This document shows positions 21,877-29,667 of a stretch of 64,000 bases of DNA, in pieces. The notes beneath the pieces were generated by a model. It made no database searches and was not told where the DNA came from. It saw nothing but the letters and a program-made list of their open reading frames with translations. Numbering within the stretch: position 1 is the first letter of the stretch; each line of letters opens with the position of its first letter. The stretch covers positions 1 through 64,000 of the forward strand of contig NZ_WJIC01000014.1 of assembly GCF_009649815.1 (NCBI RefSeq). Direction: 5' to 3'. The translations under genes and the position numbers were made by a program. Origin of the DNA: Nocardia sp. SYP-A9097 (lineage in GTDB: Bacteria; Actinomycetota; Actinomycetes; Mycobacteriales; Mycobacteriaceae).

Positions 21877-22323
21877 ATGATCGTCATCCTCGGCCTCATC
21901 GTCCTGATCGCCGCGGTGCTGATCGGACTGGCGGGCGTCCTCGCCAACGGCGGCAGCGCCCACGCCCTGACCGACAATTTCGCCGTGTTCGGCTACCACG
22001 TCACCGGCTCGACCGGCGTGCTGTTCCTGTACGGCATCGTGGTCGGCGGCGTCGGACTGGCGGGGCTGGGGATCCTACTCGGCAGCTCTCGCCGCACCGC
22101 CCGCCGGGGCGCCGACGCCCGCCGCGAGCTGAACTCCGTTCGCCGGGACATTCCCGCACCCGGTGCTGTCGCCCGCCGGCCCGACCGGCAACAGCACCTC
22201 ACCGCGAAGATCAGCGCACCTACCCAGTACCCCCACCCCGGCACCACCAACGCGGCAATCGATGAACCCGGCAGTGCCGCCGGCAAGGGAATCGGCCCGA
22301 ACACAACCAAGGAACCTCGATGA
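21877..22323 (+). CDS. Two-helix membrane protein, family member
   Basis: This 148-aa protein is the best preserved copy of the family: helix 1 MIVILGLIVLIAAVLIGLAG, loop ANGGSAHALTDNFAVFGYHV, helix 2 GVLFLYGIVVGGVGLAGLGI, then a basic tail (RRTARRGADARRELNSVRRD) and an Ala/Pro/Gly-rich end. AAGGATCGCC before the ATG is shared with the 735 copy. The stop overlaps the next start (ATGA). It heads a three-gene operon with the two small proteins that follow. Confidence 0.78.
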   Translation: MIVILGLIVLIAAVLIGLAGVLANGGSAHALTDNFAVFGYHVTGSTGVLFLYGIVVGGVGLAGLGILLGSSRRTARRGADARRELNSVRRDIPAPGAVARRPDRQQHLTAKISAPTQYPHPGTTNAAIDEPGSAAGKGIGPNTTKEPR

Positions 22324-22565
22324 TCCTCCTCCTCATTTTCGCCGCCGGAATCCTCGTCGGCGCGATCGGAATGGCGGTACTGAACCGCCTCGGCCCCGAT
22401 ACCGGTCGCCTCCTGCCCCGCGGCACGTTCGGCCGACGACCCCAAGACACCGCGACGAGCCGCGATCTCGACGAAAACGCCGGTGGCTCACGACATATCC
22501 GCACCCACCCGAGCTGGCGTGATCGACTCGAGCAGTCGGCCCCACGAAATGGAGAACAGCAATGA
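22320..22565 (+). CDS. Small membrane-anchored protein, 81 aa
   Basis: The ATG at 22320 overlaps the stop of the previous gene (ATGA). One N-terminal helix (ILLLIFAAGILVGAIGMAVL) is followed by a polar tail with Arg and Asp. There is no obvious paralogue elsewhere in the window; it occupies the place taken by CsbD and DUF6131 genes in the other modules. Its own end overlaps the next start by four bases. I do not recognise the family. Confidence 0.7.
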   Translation: MILLLIFAAGILVGAIGMAVLNRLGPDTGRLLPRGTFGRRPQDTATSRDLDENAGGSRHIRTHPSWRDRLEQSAPRNGEQQ

Positions 22566-22819
22566 GAACCTACGGGGGTCGGCAAATGCGCAGCGGACGC
22601 CGTTCGGGGATGGCCGGTCTGGTCACGCTGCTGGTATTCACGTGGCTGATCATCGGCGCGGTTGCCGCTGGGCAGCGGCACTACTACGACAGCGCACCCA
22701 CCAACTGCGCGAGCACCGGAACCATCGCCGTAACCATCGCGACCGGGCCGCTCAACTACCTCGGGATGAATCCGAAGGTCGGGGATTGCCACGTCGACAT
22801 ACCGCAGCCCAGTCCGTAA
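22562..22819 (+). CDS. Small one-helix membrane protein with conserved Cys pair, copy 3
   Basis: This 85-aa protein is nearly identical in its C-terminal half to the 7018 copy: GQRHYYDSAPTNCASTGTIA, ATGPLNYLGMNPKVGDCHVD, PQPSP. The N-terminal arm is basic (MRTYGGRQMRSGRRSG), then comes helix LVTLLVFTWLIIGAVAAG. It is the last gene of the operon driven by the double GTAG box at 21782. The high identity outside the membrane points to selection on the exported domain or recent duplication. The function is unknown. Confidence 0.8.
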   Translation: MRTYGGRQMRSGRRSGMAGLVTLLVFTWLIIGAVAAGQRHYYDSAPTNCASTGTIAVTIATGPLNYLGMNPKVGDCHVDIPQPSP

Positions 22820-23002
22820 TCCGCATATCCCCTGAGCCCAACAGGTATTCGCGCTATCGCGCTGGTCGCGGGTCAGTCGTCGGAGTCGATATCGGAGCGC
22901 TGCTGACCATTCGCATCATCACCCTGCTGTATGACACCGAACCGACTGCCGCACAACAGCGTTGGAATTCCGAAGGCGGCGCTTCCCACCCCGGAGCAGG
23001 GG

Positions 23003-23722
23003 TCAGCGCACCGGCCCGGACAGTGTCGCCGTGAGCCCGGTGAGCAGGATATCGAGGCCGCGCTCGAGCTCGAGCTCACCGTCGTAAGCCGCAAGCACCG
23101 GCGCCAGTTCCCGCACCAGCGGGAACTGCTCGATCGGCAGCCGATACAGCCCGAGCCGCAATACCTCGTCGGTTTCCTCGGGACGCTCCACGATCTCTTG
23201 CAATTCGTTGAGCACGTGCCCGTAGAGAAACCCGAACAGCGCACGATAGATATGCAGTGCGTCCGCGCCGGAAAACCCAGCGCGAGTGAGCAATTCGAGG
23301 ATCGCCTCCAGCGGGCGCACCAGCGCGGCCGGACGCAGTCCCAGCGGCGTGGCCAGCGGATGGGTCACCAGCAGCGGCACCACTCGCGGATGCGCCAGCG
23401 CCAAACGCCGGAAGTCGCGGGCGACCACCCGCAATCGGGTAGCCCAATCGGTATCGGTGACATCGACGGACAATTGCTCGAACACGATCTCGGCGACCCC
23501 GTCGAGCACGGCGGCCTTGTTCGGTAGATGCCGGTAGATCACCATCGGATCCCGTCCGACCGCTTCGGCCAGTCGCCGCATCGACAACCCGTCGACACCC
23601 TCGCGATCAATGATCGCGAGCGCGGCGTCCAGCACCACCGTGCGGGTCACCGGCCCATCACCACGACCGTCGACCCGATTCGCCGATTGTGCCTTTTGCC
23701 GGCCTATAGGGCGCTCAGCCAT
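23003..23722 (-). CDS. TetR family regulator (TetR_C_1 type)
   Basis: This 239-aa regulator has the helix-turn-helix at about residues 28-75 (LDAALAIIDREGVDGLSMRR, AEAVGRDPMVIYRHLPNK) and a large ligand-binding domain of the TetR_C type (DFRRLALAHPRVVPLLVTHP, YRALFGFLYGHVLNELQ). The ligand is unknown. A GTAG box (23767-23776) lies 45 bp before its start codon, so it is a candidate regulator of the box regulon and of itself. It is convergent with the three-gene operon ending at 22819. Confidence 0.85.
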   Translation of the reverse strand: MAERPIGRQKAQSANRVDGRGDGPVTRTVVLDAALAIIDREGVDGLSMRRLAEAVGRDPMVIYRHLPNKAAVLDGVAEIVFEQLSVDVTDTDWATRLRVVARDFRRLALAHPRVVPLLVTHPLATPLGLRPAALVRPLEAILELLTRAGFSGADALHIYRALFGFLYGHVLNELQEIVERPEETDEVLRLGLYRLPIEQFPLVRELAPVLAAYDGELELERGLDILLTGLTATLSGPVR

Positions 23723-23766
23723 GCGGTCGCTCCTCCGTTCCCACCGGAATCTCCGATGCCGAGATC

Positions 23767-23786
23767 GTAGACATACACCGTTGACA
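23767..23786 (+). promoter_or_regulatory. Partial GTAG box without -10, near the tetR start
   Basis: GTAGACATAC (23767-23776), 4 bp, TTGACA (23781-23786) in the plus direction, but no TGTACT or TCTACT follows at 17 bp, and no plus-strand gene follows. It is either a remnant of a lost module or an operator for the divergent tetR gene. Confidence 0.5.
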
Positions 23787-23823
23787 TCGGGCCGCGACCC
23801 CGCGGCCGCCCGCAGGCGGTCGG

Positions 23824-24270
23824 CTACTCGCCCTGCGGGGTGCGTCGATGCGCCGCCTCTCGCATTTGATCGCCGGCGCGCTGAATAGGGGCGTCGTGCG
23901 GGATGACGAGCAGGGCCAGCCGTCGGCCGTCGGTTCCGATCAGTCGCATGACCGCCGGCGATTGGCCGATGCCGGGCCCGCGGAGCTCGATGCCGTCGTC
24001 ATGGTCGATCCGGCGTTGGGCCAGACTCACTGTGTTCCAGTCGAATCCGACACGCGCGATCGGGCCGATCCGCGGCGTGACGGCGCTGATCAGATCGTGC
24101 AGTTCGGCGATGAGGTTGGCGGTCCACGGCCACCAGGCGCCGTCGACCGTCCCGGATCGAGCGCCGACATCCTGCAGCAGCAGGCGCGGGGTGCGGGTCG
24201 GCCACGGGAACGGCTGGGTCCAGTCGTCGAGCGGACCGGTGATCGGAGGTCCCGCATGGACGCGCGTCAT
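23824..24270 (-). CDS. DUF5994 family protein
   Basis: This 148-aa protein matches DUF5994: PFPWPTRTPRLLLQDVGARS, GTVDGAWWPWTANLIAELHD, IGPIARVGFDWNTVS and LIGTDGRRLALLVIPHDA. The family is soluble and actinobacterial, and its function is unknown. The conserved DGAWWPWT motif is the hallmark. The ATG at 24270 overlaps the end of the preceding DUF5994 gene by four bases, so both are translated from one mRNA starting at the GTAG-box promoter at 24767. Confidence 0.82.
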   Translation of the reverse strand: MTRVHAGPPITGPLDDWTQPFPWPTRTPRLLLQDVGARSGTVDGAWWPWTANLIAELHDLISAVTPRIGPIARVGFDWNTVSLAQRRIDHDDGIELRGPGIGQSPAVMRLIGTDGRRLALLVIPHDAPIQRAGDQMREAAHRRTPQGE

Positions 24271-24695
24271 GACCGGACGCTCGCGTCCAGCGGGGCGTCG
24301 TGCGCGGTTCGACGGTCGGCGACCGGAGCGATGACCCGCAGCACGATCATGTCGTGGGCGCTGCCGAAGAGATACAGGGTGTTGCCCAGTTCGAAGGGAT
24401 ACGCGTCCAGCTGTATCGCGCGATCGCCGACGACGAGTTGCCGGGGCGCGGATGTCCAACTGGTGTGGTCGTAGACGACCCGCCACACGGGACCGATCCG
24501 AACCGACAGCGCCGCAAGCAGATTCGGCAGCTCGGCGATGAGGTCCGTCGATCGCGGCCACCATACGCCGTCCAGATATCCGCCGACCTCACCCGCCGAA
24601 TTCAGCCGCAGTCGAGGCACGGCATCGAGCGGAACCCGCCGGCCGGAAGATCGGCCATGGCTCCGCGTTCGGACAAGTCCGCCAAGAGTGATCAT
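24267..24695 (-). CDS. DUF5994 family protein
   Basis: This 142-aa protein has the DUF5994 pattern: PLDAVPRLRLNSAGEVGG, YLDGVWWPRSTDLIAELPNL, VRIGPVWRVVYDHTSW and HDMIVLRVIAPVADRR. It pairs with the next gene through an ATGA overlap; the two may form a heterodimer. The start at 24695 is preferred because the leader GAAATCAGGTA before ATG is the same as in front of the DUF6131 genes, suggesting shared translation control across the regulon. Confidence 0.8.
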   Translation of the reverse strand: MITLGGLVRTRSHGRSSGRRVPLDAVPRLRLNSAGEVGGYLDGVWWPRSTDLIAELPNLLAALSVRIGPVWRVVYDHTSWTSAPRQLVVGDRAIQLDAYPFELGNTLYLFGSAHDMIVLRVIAPVADRRTAHDAPLDASVRS

Positions 24696-24766
24696 GACCA
24701 TTACCTGATTTCGCGGTAGAGGCATGTGGGATATACCCGGACCAGGGCTCACCCGCTGATACCTCC

Positions 24767-24809
24767 AGTAGACGCCACCCGCCGCCCAGTGTCAACAGCG
24801 TAGGTCTAC
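24767..24809 (-). promoter_or_regulatory. GTAG-box promoter, copy 8
   Basis: On the minus strand: GTAGACCTAC (24800-24809), 4 bp, TTGACA (24790-24795), 17 bp, TCTACT (24767-24772). It drives the DUF5994 pair, whose start is about 72 bp downstream. Confidence 0.75.
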
Positions 24810-24895
24810 ATAGTATTCGCTACAAGCCCAGCGTCCGCGCCGGAGGAAAGGATCGCCCATACGGCCCGAGCCGCCGTGCAAGCCCTGCTGCTGGA

Positions 24896-25177
24896 TCACC
24901 ACATGCGCGGCATCGACCGGGTCGGCGGGGCAGCTGCCGGGCGATACCGCATGAAGCCCACCCGGTCACACGCCGCCGGACGCGCCGGCGCGAAATCGGG
25001 CAGCGGCAGTGCGAAACTCACCCACGAGGTGACAATCCCGTCCCGCGTCGACAGCACCCGCTCCTGCCGATCGCCGGCCGCGCTCACCGGCTCCGAATCG
25101 GCCGCGGCGACCGACCGCCGAAACCCGCACCCGCCGAACAACTTTGTCCAGTCCTGCACGCTGCCCACGAATCTCAT
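24896..25177 (-). CDS. Hypothetical protein, 93 aa
   Basis: I do not recognise this protein. The frame (MRFVGSVQDWTKLFGGCGFR, then DGIVTSWVSFALPLPDFAP) lies 146 bp downstream of the SDR gene on the same strand. The C-terminal third is Ala/Pro/Arg-rich. No ribosome binding site is visible, and the plus strand is also open, so it could be chance. No other gene-like frame exists between 24810 and 25323. Confidence 0.3.
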   Translation of the reverse strand: MRFVGSVQDWTKLFGGCGFRRSVAAADSEPVSAAGDRQERVLSTRDGIVTSWVSFALPLPDFAPARPAACDRVGFMRYRPAAAPPTRSMPRMW

Positions 25178-25323
25178 TCCTCACCAGGTGAAATCCCATG
25201 AAGAACCGCCCACCGCACCGGGCACACTGCCCAATTCCCCCGACATTTCGGTCGCCTCGCGCCGCCGGCGGGCGGTTGTCCAGTATTTACCGCATCCGCC
25301 CACCGGCACGAACCAGCGCCGTC

Positions 25324-26154
25324 CTACATATTGAAGCCGCCGCCGCAGATGAGGGTCTGTGCGCTGACGTAATCGGATTCCGGCAGGCAGAGCAGGTAAA
25401 CCGCACCGGCGGCCTCGGCGGGCGTGCCGGAGCGGCCGAGCGGGATCATCTGCTCCATGGCGGTCAGCAGGTTCGGGTTGACGCCGACCTTGATCTCTTT
25501 GCCCTGCATATCGATGGTGCCGCCGGTGCCTGCGGGGGCTTCGGTGAGCCGGGTCTTGATCACACCGAACGCGACCGCGTTGACGGTGACGTTGTAGCGG
25601 CCCCACTCCTTGGCGATGGTCCGGGTCAGGCCGAGAATGCCCGCCTTACCGGAGGAGTAGTTCGCCTGTCCCGCATTGCCTCCGGTGCCCGCGAGCGAGG
25701 AGATATTGACGACCTTGCGGCACGGCACCGGTTCCCCCGCTTCCTTGGCCTTCTTGACCGCCGCCGAGATGACCGGCTGTGCGGCGCGCAGAATCCGGAA
25801 CGGGGCCTTGAGGTGCACGTCGAGAATGGCGTCCCACTGCTCGTCGGTCATCTTCTGGATCACCGAATCCCAGGTGTATCCGGCATTGTTGATAATAATG
25901 TCGAGACCGCCGAACTCGTCGACGGCGGTCTGTACGAAACGCTCGGCGAAGCCCTCCTCGGTCACGCTGCCGACGCATGAAACAGCCTGTCCACCAGCGG
26001 CTTCGATCGCGGCGAGGGTCTGTTTGGCCGGTTCGGCGTCGAGATCGTTGACCACCACCTTCGCCCCCTCCGAGGCGAGCTTGAGCGCGATCTCGCGGCC
26101 GATTCCGCGACCGGAGCCGGAGACAATGGCGACCTTGCCATCCAGAGTTCCCAT
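25324..26154 (-). CDS. SDR family oxidoreductase (3-oxoacyl reductase-like)
   Basis: This 276-aa short-chain dehydrogenase has the cofactor motif SGSGRGIGREIALKLA near residue 13, NDLDAEPAKQ for strand 2, the NNAG motif (IIINNAGYTWDS), the catalytic SSLAG serine region and YSSGKAG with Tyr and Lys. The C-terminal part has MIPLGRSGTPAEAAGAVYLL, typical of FabG-like and beta-hydroxyacyl dehydrogenases. An extra loop (AKEAGEPVPCRK) before the Ser strand recalls the MaoC-linked fatty-acid SDRs. The start at 26154 has AAAGGAAA upstream. The substrate is unknown, probably acyl-CoA or a keto lipid. Confidence 0.88.
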   Translation of the reverse strand: MGTLDGKVAIVSGSGRGIGREIALKLASEGAKVVVNDLDAEPAKQTLAAIEAAGGQAVSCVGSVTEEGFAERFVQTAVDEFGGLDIIINNAGYTWDSVIQKMTDEQWDAILDVHLKAPFRILRAAQPVISAAVKKAKEAGEPVPCRKVVNISSLAGTGGNAGQANYSSGKAGILGLTRTIAKEWGRYNVTVNAVAFGVIKTRLTEAPAGTGGTIDMQGKEIKVGVNPNLLTAMEQMIPLGRSGTPAEAAGAVYLLCLPESDYVSAQTLICGGGFNM

Positions 26155-26288
26155 GAAGAGGTTTCCTTTCAGAGTGCGACGACGGTGTATCAGAGCGCGA
26201 AACAGCGTCACCGGTCAGTGTGACAGTGCCTTGACGGGGGTGGTGCGCCGCGACGCCGGGCTGATTCAACGTGACCTAGGGTTCGACT

Positions 26289-26909
26289 ATGTTCGTGAAG
26301 CTGTGCGGTCTGCGGACCGAGGAGGATGTGGCCACCGCCGTCGCGGCCGGGGCCGATGCGGTCGGATTCGTATTCACCGCGAGCCCACGGCAGATCTCTG
26401 TCGACACGGTGCGGAAACTGCTCGCGGGTGTTCCCGCACATGTGCTGACAGTCGGTGTGGTACACGGGATTTCATCGACCGAAGCCGGTGAACTGGCTGA
26501 GGCGGCGGGCGTGGACGCGCTACAGCTGCACGGTGCCTACCCACGTTCGGCCTTCGACGAAGTGGCCGGACTCAGGCTGCTGCGGGCCACCTCGCTGACC
26601 GCCGAAACCGATGTGCGCACCGGCGCTTTCGGCGAGGAGTGGCTGCTGCTCGATTCCACCGTCGCGGGGTCCGGGGAGCGCTGGGATCTGGCCGCGCTCG
26701 AACGAACCCCGCCGACCGGGCAGTGGTTGCTCGCGGGTGGGCTGTCACCGGCGAACGTGGCCGAGGCGATTGCCGCTGCCCGGCCGTGGGGTGTGGATGT
26801 ATCCAGTGGTGTGGAGTCCAGTCGCGGCGTCAAGGATCATCGGCTGATGCGCGAATTCGTCACCGCGGCAAGGTCCACACCACCGGGAGTGACTCGCGTC
26901 AGGGCGTGA
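26289..26909 (+). CDS. trpF: Phosphoribosylanthranilate isomerase
   Basis: This 206-aa protein is a TrpF TIM barrel: FVKLCGLRTEEDVATAVAAG, GADAVGFVFTASPRQIS, then LTVGVVHGIS, DALQLHGAYP, LLLDSTVAG, WLLAGGLSPANVAEAI and GVDVSSGVESSRGVKDH. The catalytic Cys of KLCG and the Asp of LLLDS are present. It converts phosphoribosylanthranilate in tryptophan synthesis. Other trp genes are not in the window. Many actinobacteria use the bifunctional PriA in place of TrpF, so a free-standing gene is notable. It is divergent from the SDR gene and its end overlaps the alkylsulfatase gene by 11 bases. Confidence 0.9.
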   Translation: MFVKLCGLRTEEDVATAVAAGADAVGFVFTASPRQISVDTVRKLLAGVPAHVLTVGVVHGISSTEAGELAEAAGVDALQLHGAYPRSAFDEVAGLRLLRATSLTAETDVRTGAFGEEWLLLDSTVAGSGERWDLAALERTPPTGQWLLAGGLSPANVAEAIAAARPWGVDVSSGVESSRGVKDHRLMREFVTAARSTPPGVTRVRA

Positions 26910-28722
26910 CGATATTGAAATCCGGGTTCGGGGTGTCCAGCAGACCGGCGAGGGTTGACAGAATCTTCGGGTCGCCCGCCACCGTGACACCGTCCAGGCC
27001 CTGACCCGCGAGTACACCCAGCAATTGCGGTTTGGTGAGAGTCAGGGTGAGGTCGGCGGCTCCGCTGTGCGGGGCCTCGAGGGTGGCGGCGCGGTGGGTG
27101 AGCGCGCCATTGGAGAGGGTGAGGCGCAGATGGTCGCCGGTGTCGGTGAGCTGCCAGTCCATGATAAAGCCGCCGCTCGCCACCGCGCGCGGCCCGTCGA
27201 CTCGGACCGCCATGGAATCGATGATCATGTCCGCGGTGAGGGCGGAGGCCATCTCCGGGTTGGCGGTGTCGATCTCGTTGTGCGACACACCATTACGCAA
27301 TTCCATCGCGCCGGTGAGGAAGAAGTTGCGCCACGGGCCGTTCTCCGCGCCCCAGCCGAGTTTGTCGTAGATATCGGCCAGCGCCTGTTTGGCGGGCGTG
27401 CTGTCCGGCGCGGCGTAGACGGCGTGATTGAGCAGGGTGACCGCGAATCTCAGATCGCCCTCTGCCGCATAGGCTTTCGCCTTGGCGATCACGGCGTCGA
27501 CGCCACCGTAGTCGGCCACGTAGCGCTGGGCGGTGTCGACCGGCGGATGCTCCCACAGGTGTGCGGGATTGCCGTCGAACCAGCCCATATAGCGCTGGTA
27601 GATGGCCTTCACATTGTGGCTCAGCGAGCCGTAATAGCCACGGTTGAACCACTTCTGGTCCAGGGCGGGCGGTAATTCGAGCTGTTCGGCGATCTCGGGA
27701 CCGGTGAATCCCTGATTGGTCAGGCGCAGGGTCTGATCATGCATGTACGCATACATATCGCGTTGTCCCGCAAGCAATTCCACGAAGGCATCACGTCCCC
27801 ACACCGGCCAGTGGTGCGAGGCGAACGAGACGTCGATCTTGTCCGCGAACAGTGCGATGGCCTCGTCCAGATAACGCGCCCAGATGCGCGAGTCACGCAC
27901 CAGCGCGCCACGCAGGGTGAGCACATTGTGCATATTGTGGGTGGCGTTCTCCGCCATACACAGTGTGCGCAGCTCCGGGAAGAGGAAGTTCATCTCCGCG
28001 GGCGCTTCCGTACCCGGGGTGAGCTGGAAGACGATGCGCACCCCGTCGACGGTCTCCTCCTGGCCGGTGTGGGTGATGTCCACGGTCGGCGGAATGAGGG
28101 TAATGGTGCCGGTGGAGGTGGTCATGCCGAGACCGCAGCCGATCTGGGCGGCCGGGCCCTTGGGCAGACTCGCGCCGTACATGAAAGCCGCGCGGCGGGT
28201 CATCGCCGTTCCCGCATAGACGTTTTCGCTCACCGCGTGCTCGAGGAATCCGGCGGGGGCGAGAATCGGCACCGGGGCGTGACCATGCGGGAGGACGCCG
28301 CGCGCGCCGCCGAAGTGGTCACCGTGCGAATGGGTATAGATGAGCCCGGTCACCGGCCGATCGCCGCGATGCGCGGTGTACAGCGCGAACGCCGCGGCCG
28401 CCGTCTCCGCCGAGATCAGCGGATCGATGACGATGACACCCGTATCGCCCTCGACGAGCGTCATATTCGACAGGTCCAGATTGCGGACTTGGTAGACACG
28501 CTCTGCGACCTGGAAAAGACCCTGCTTATCGGCCAGCTGCCCCTGCCGCCACAGGCTCGGATTCGCGGTCTCGGGACAGTCCCCGTCGAGGAAGGCGTAC
28601 GATTCGCCATCCCAGACGACGGTGCCGCCCGCATCCTTGATAACCGCGGGTTCGAGGGCGGCGATGAAGCCCCGCTCCGCATCGTCGAAGTCTGTCCGAT
28701 CGTCGTAATTCAGCTCGGTCAT
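26899..28722 (-). CDS. Alkyl/aryl sulfatase, metallo-beta-lactamase type
   Basis: This 607-aa protein is like SdsA1-type alkylsulfatases. The N-terminal metallo-beta-lactamase domain has the zinc motif THSHGDHFGG at about 130-140, then ENATHNMHNVL and SHHWPVWGRD with further ligands; a central dimerisation part (YGSLSHNVKAIYQRYMGWFD) and a C-terminal SCP2-like domain (DGPRAVASGGFIMDWQLTDT) follow. It hydrolyses primary or secondary alkyl sulfates such as detergents, releasing sulfate. No signal peptide is seen, so it probably acts in the cytoplasm. No sulfate transporter is nearby. Confidence 0.9.
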   Translation of the reverse strand: MTELNYDDRTDFDDAERGFIAALEPAVIKDAGGTVVWDGESYAFLDGDCPETANPSLWRQGQLADKQGLFQVAERVYQVRNLDLSNMTLVEGDTGVIVIDPLISAETAAAAFALYTAHRGDRPVTGLIYTHSHGDHFGGARGVLPHGHAPVPILAPAGFLEHAVSENVYAGTAMTRRAAFMYGASLPKGPAAQIGCGLGMTTSTGTITLIPPTVDITHTGQEETVDGVRIVFQLTPGTEAPAEMNFLFPELRTLCMAENATHNMHNVLTLRGALVRDSRIWARYLDEAIALFADKIDVSFASHHWPVWGRDAFVELLAGQRDMYAYMHDQTLRLTNQGFTGPEIAEQLELPPALDQKWFNRGYYGSLSHNVKAIYQRYMGWFDGNPAHLWEHPPVDTAQRYVADYGGVDAVIAKAKAYAAEGDLRFAVTLLNHAVYAAPDSTPAKQALADIYDKLGWGAENGPWRNFFLTGAMELRNGVSHNEIDTANPEMASALTADMIIDSMAVRVDGPRAVASGGFIMDWQLTDTGDHLRLTLSNGALTHRAATLEAPHSGAADLTLTLTKPQLLGVLAGQGLDGVTVAGDPKILSTLAGLLDTPNPDFNIVTP

Positions 28723-28979
28723 GACACCGTCCTGTTCCAGGAATGAAAGCCATTGCCAGATCGTGAAACTCGACCCGAAGTCGAGGCGAACTCGGCTTCA
28801 GCAAACTTCACGCTATCACCGCGGTCGATCGGCCCTGGAAACCCGGCAGTGGCATGTTCCGGCGGTGCGCGAGTCGGAGCGATCACGCCACGCGCGGGCG
28901 TCAAGCGCACTGGTCGACACGGAGCGGATCTGCTTTCATTGAGGTCGGCACGGTCGGCGTCGTATCGAAGGACAACCTG

Positions 28980-29663
28980 ATGAAGAGTTTGCTGGCAATC
29001 GGGTTGTGCGCCTTGCTCATTCCCATCCTGGCCGGATGTAAGGCCAGTGTGCCGAATGCCACCTCGAATGCCGGGAACGGTGCTACCACCGCCGGAGTGA
29101 GTCTCGACCAGGCGCGAAAAGAGTTGAGCGCCTTGCCGATCAAGGGACCCGTGTCCATGGCCGGTTACAGCCGAGATCAATTCGGGCCGGCCTGGACCGA
29201 TGACAACAATGATCCTGGCGGGCACAACAATTGCGATACCCGCGACGATATTCTGCGCCGCGACCTCACCGGCCTCTCGCCGGCGAGCGGCTGCACCATC
29301 CAGTCCGGCACCCTGCACGATGTGTACACCGGCAAGACCATCGCCTTCCAGCGCGGGCCGAAGAGCACGGTGGTGCAGATCGATCACATGGTGGCGCTCG
29401 GTAACGCCTGGCAGACCGGGGCACAACAGCTTTCGGCCGCACGCAGGCAGGATCTGGCCAATGATCCGCTCAATCTGCAGGCCGTGGACGGACCCGCGAA
29501 CGAGCAGAAAGGCGACCAGGACGCGGCGAACTGGCTGCCGCCGGAAAAGGGGTATCGCTGCACCTATGTCGAGCGGCAGGTCGCGGTGAAAACCGCTTAC
29601 AGCCTATGGATTACCGCGGCCGAGCACGATGCCATGCAGACCGTGCTCGGCAGCTGCGGATAG
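28980..29663 (+). CDS. HNH nuclease-type lipoprotein (DUF1524)
   Basis: This 227-aa protein has a lipoprotein signal peptide (MKSLLAIGLCALLIPILAGC, cysteine at residue 20) and a GmrSD-C/DUF1524 HNH domain: NNCDTRDDILRRDL, QIDHMVALGNAWQTGAQQLS, NDPLNLQAVDGPANEQKGDQ, DAANWLPP. The His of QIDHMV and the later Asn and His-less ending are typical of the exported HNH family. It probably acts as a surface nuclease. The start is the ATG in front of the signal peptide. It converges on the phosphatase gene, with four bases between the stops. Confidence 0.88.
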   Translation: MKSLLAIGLCALLIPILAGCKASVPNATSNAGNGATTAGVSLDQARKELSALPIKGPVSMAGYSRDQFGPAWTDDNNDPGGHNNCDTRDDILRRDLTGLSPASGCTIQSGTLHDVYTGKTIAFQRGPKSTVVQIDHMVALGNAWQTGAQQLSAARRQDLANDPLNLQAVDGPANEQKGDQDAANWLPPEKGYRCTYVERQVAVKTAYSLWITAAEHDAMQTVLGSCG

Positions 29664-29667
29664 CCGT

